A stretch of 30,664 nt of DNA from Chara braunii (taxonomy: Eukaryota > Streptophyta > Charophyceae > Charales > Characeae). The notes under the pieces were generated by a model. That model was not told the DNA's origin and made no database searches. It saw nothing but the letters and a program-made list of their open reading frames with translations. Shown in pieces: positions 29,982-30,664 of the stretch; the first letter of the stretch is position 1, and the number at the start of each line of letters is the position of its first letter. The position numbers and the translations under genes were made by a program. Location of the stretch: the NCBI GenBank assembly GCA_003427395.1, contig BFEA01000280.1, forward strand, positions 1,312,907-1,343,570, given 5' to 3'.

Positions 29982-30664
29982 GCCCAATAGACGTCACAAT
30001 TATTCACATACTAATTATCTCATCCCCCCACATCAGACCACAGGAAGAGAAACATTACCTTTAGGAATCATCATGCAGACTGGGTGAATCCCAATGACTT
30101 GGAGACGACCAAGAAAAATATCTCACTGCGGAATTTACGACAACTAAGATACGGATAAGGTCTGATTAGCCCATAACCAAGAACAAGCAACTAAAATGCC
30201 GTCGGTTTCGAACATAAGCAGCTAAGCGCTGGATGTGACGTGTATCGCGACATTGCCAAGAGAGAACAGGTACGGTCCCTTCTCTGTACCAAGCGGCAGT
30301 GAGTTGGAGATGATGGCCCTACCAAATGCTCCAGATAGAGCCTACTGCGGCAAGTCCTGCACGTGCAGGATCACTGAGCCTATCGTTGCCTAATCATTGC
30401 AGTTTCCCACCCTCCCTGAACTGCAAGTTGTGACAGCGCATCAATCATGCTGGGACATGCCGTTTTGCACTAGTACCCCTAGCTTCAACACAAAGGTAAG
30501 GCTGTGACCCTTGTCTCAAGATGTTTCAGAGACTGACAACACCCCCCCATGTACTGATCGACGAGTCATCCCTGTATTTTGTCCACCCACGCGGGTGGGT
30601 TCGGTCCTCCAAACAAGGCTCGTTAGGACTCTCTTCAACCTGCTCATGGCTAGATCACCTGTAT
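29980..30664. other. Intergenic, no gene seen
   Basis: The only structure noted is a short hairpin CCACCC-ACGC-GGGTGG at 30583-30598. Confidence 0.45.

Overview
The window looks like nuclear DNA of a streptophyte (plant-lineage) eukaryote. I favour a charophyte alga such as Chara, but that is inference. Three things point this way: a long intact gene whose best family match is the plant ABCC13 / animal ABCC10 branch of ABC transporters, a degraded hAT transposase of the plant BED-finger/DUF659 type, and a very repeat-rich background with U6-derived pseudogenes and two plant-type telomere units. Nothing looks prokaryotic: there are no operons, ribosome-binding-site-led gene rows or CRISPR arrays.

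Layout. 1-1180 is simple-sequence DNA: TTC tracts with three GC-rich units, then a pyrimidine-rich minisatellite. 1219-4831 is a hAT transposase gene with an N-terminal BED finger and a long acidic, AT-hook-bearing tail. It is broken by at least three frame changes and has Asn where the second catalytic Asp is expected. 4836-4975 is a TG/GA/CAGA microsatellite. 5748-5785 is a perfect Nextera mate-pair junction adapter, so an artefact is built into this assembly. 6.5-13 kb is a mosaic of short mobile elements: several copies of a roughly 155-bp inverted-repeat element with TTAA at its ends, an A-tailed SINE-like element, a 250-bp tRNA-like satellite flanked by 33-bp direct repeats, a long palindrome and a 320-bp tandem duplication. 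13.1-14.36 kb is purine-rich GGA repeat carrying two U6 snRNA-like segments, and it ends in a TG repeat that runs into a 338-base assembly gap. 15.3-16.6 kb holds nested tandem duplications, including two copies of a 128-bp hAT-like MITE. A nearly full-length but mutated U6 copy lies on the minus strand at 16734-16836. 17-23.7 kb has no gene I can support; it holds degenerate tandem repeats and homopolymers.

The only intact protein gene is on the minus strand at 23788-29010. It encodes a 1740-residue full-size ABCC (MRP-type) transporter with TMD0, lasso, TMD1, NBD1, TMD2 and NBD2, uninterrupted by introns. Its family is normally intron-rich, which raises the question of a retrogene. Its 5' flank (29011-30664) contains a 37-base C run and nothing else I can call.

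The two protein loci do not appear to be functionally connected. The window is one housekeeping-type transporter gene next to a graveyard of small mobile elements and satellites.
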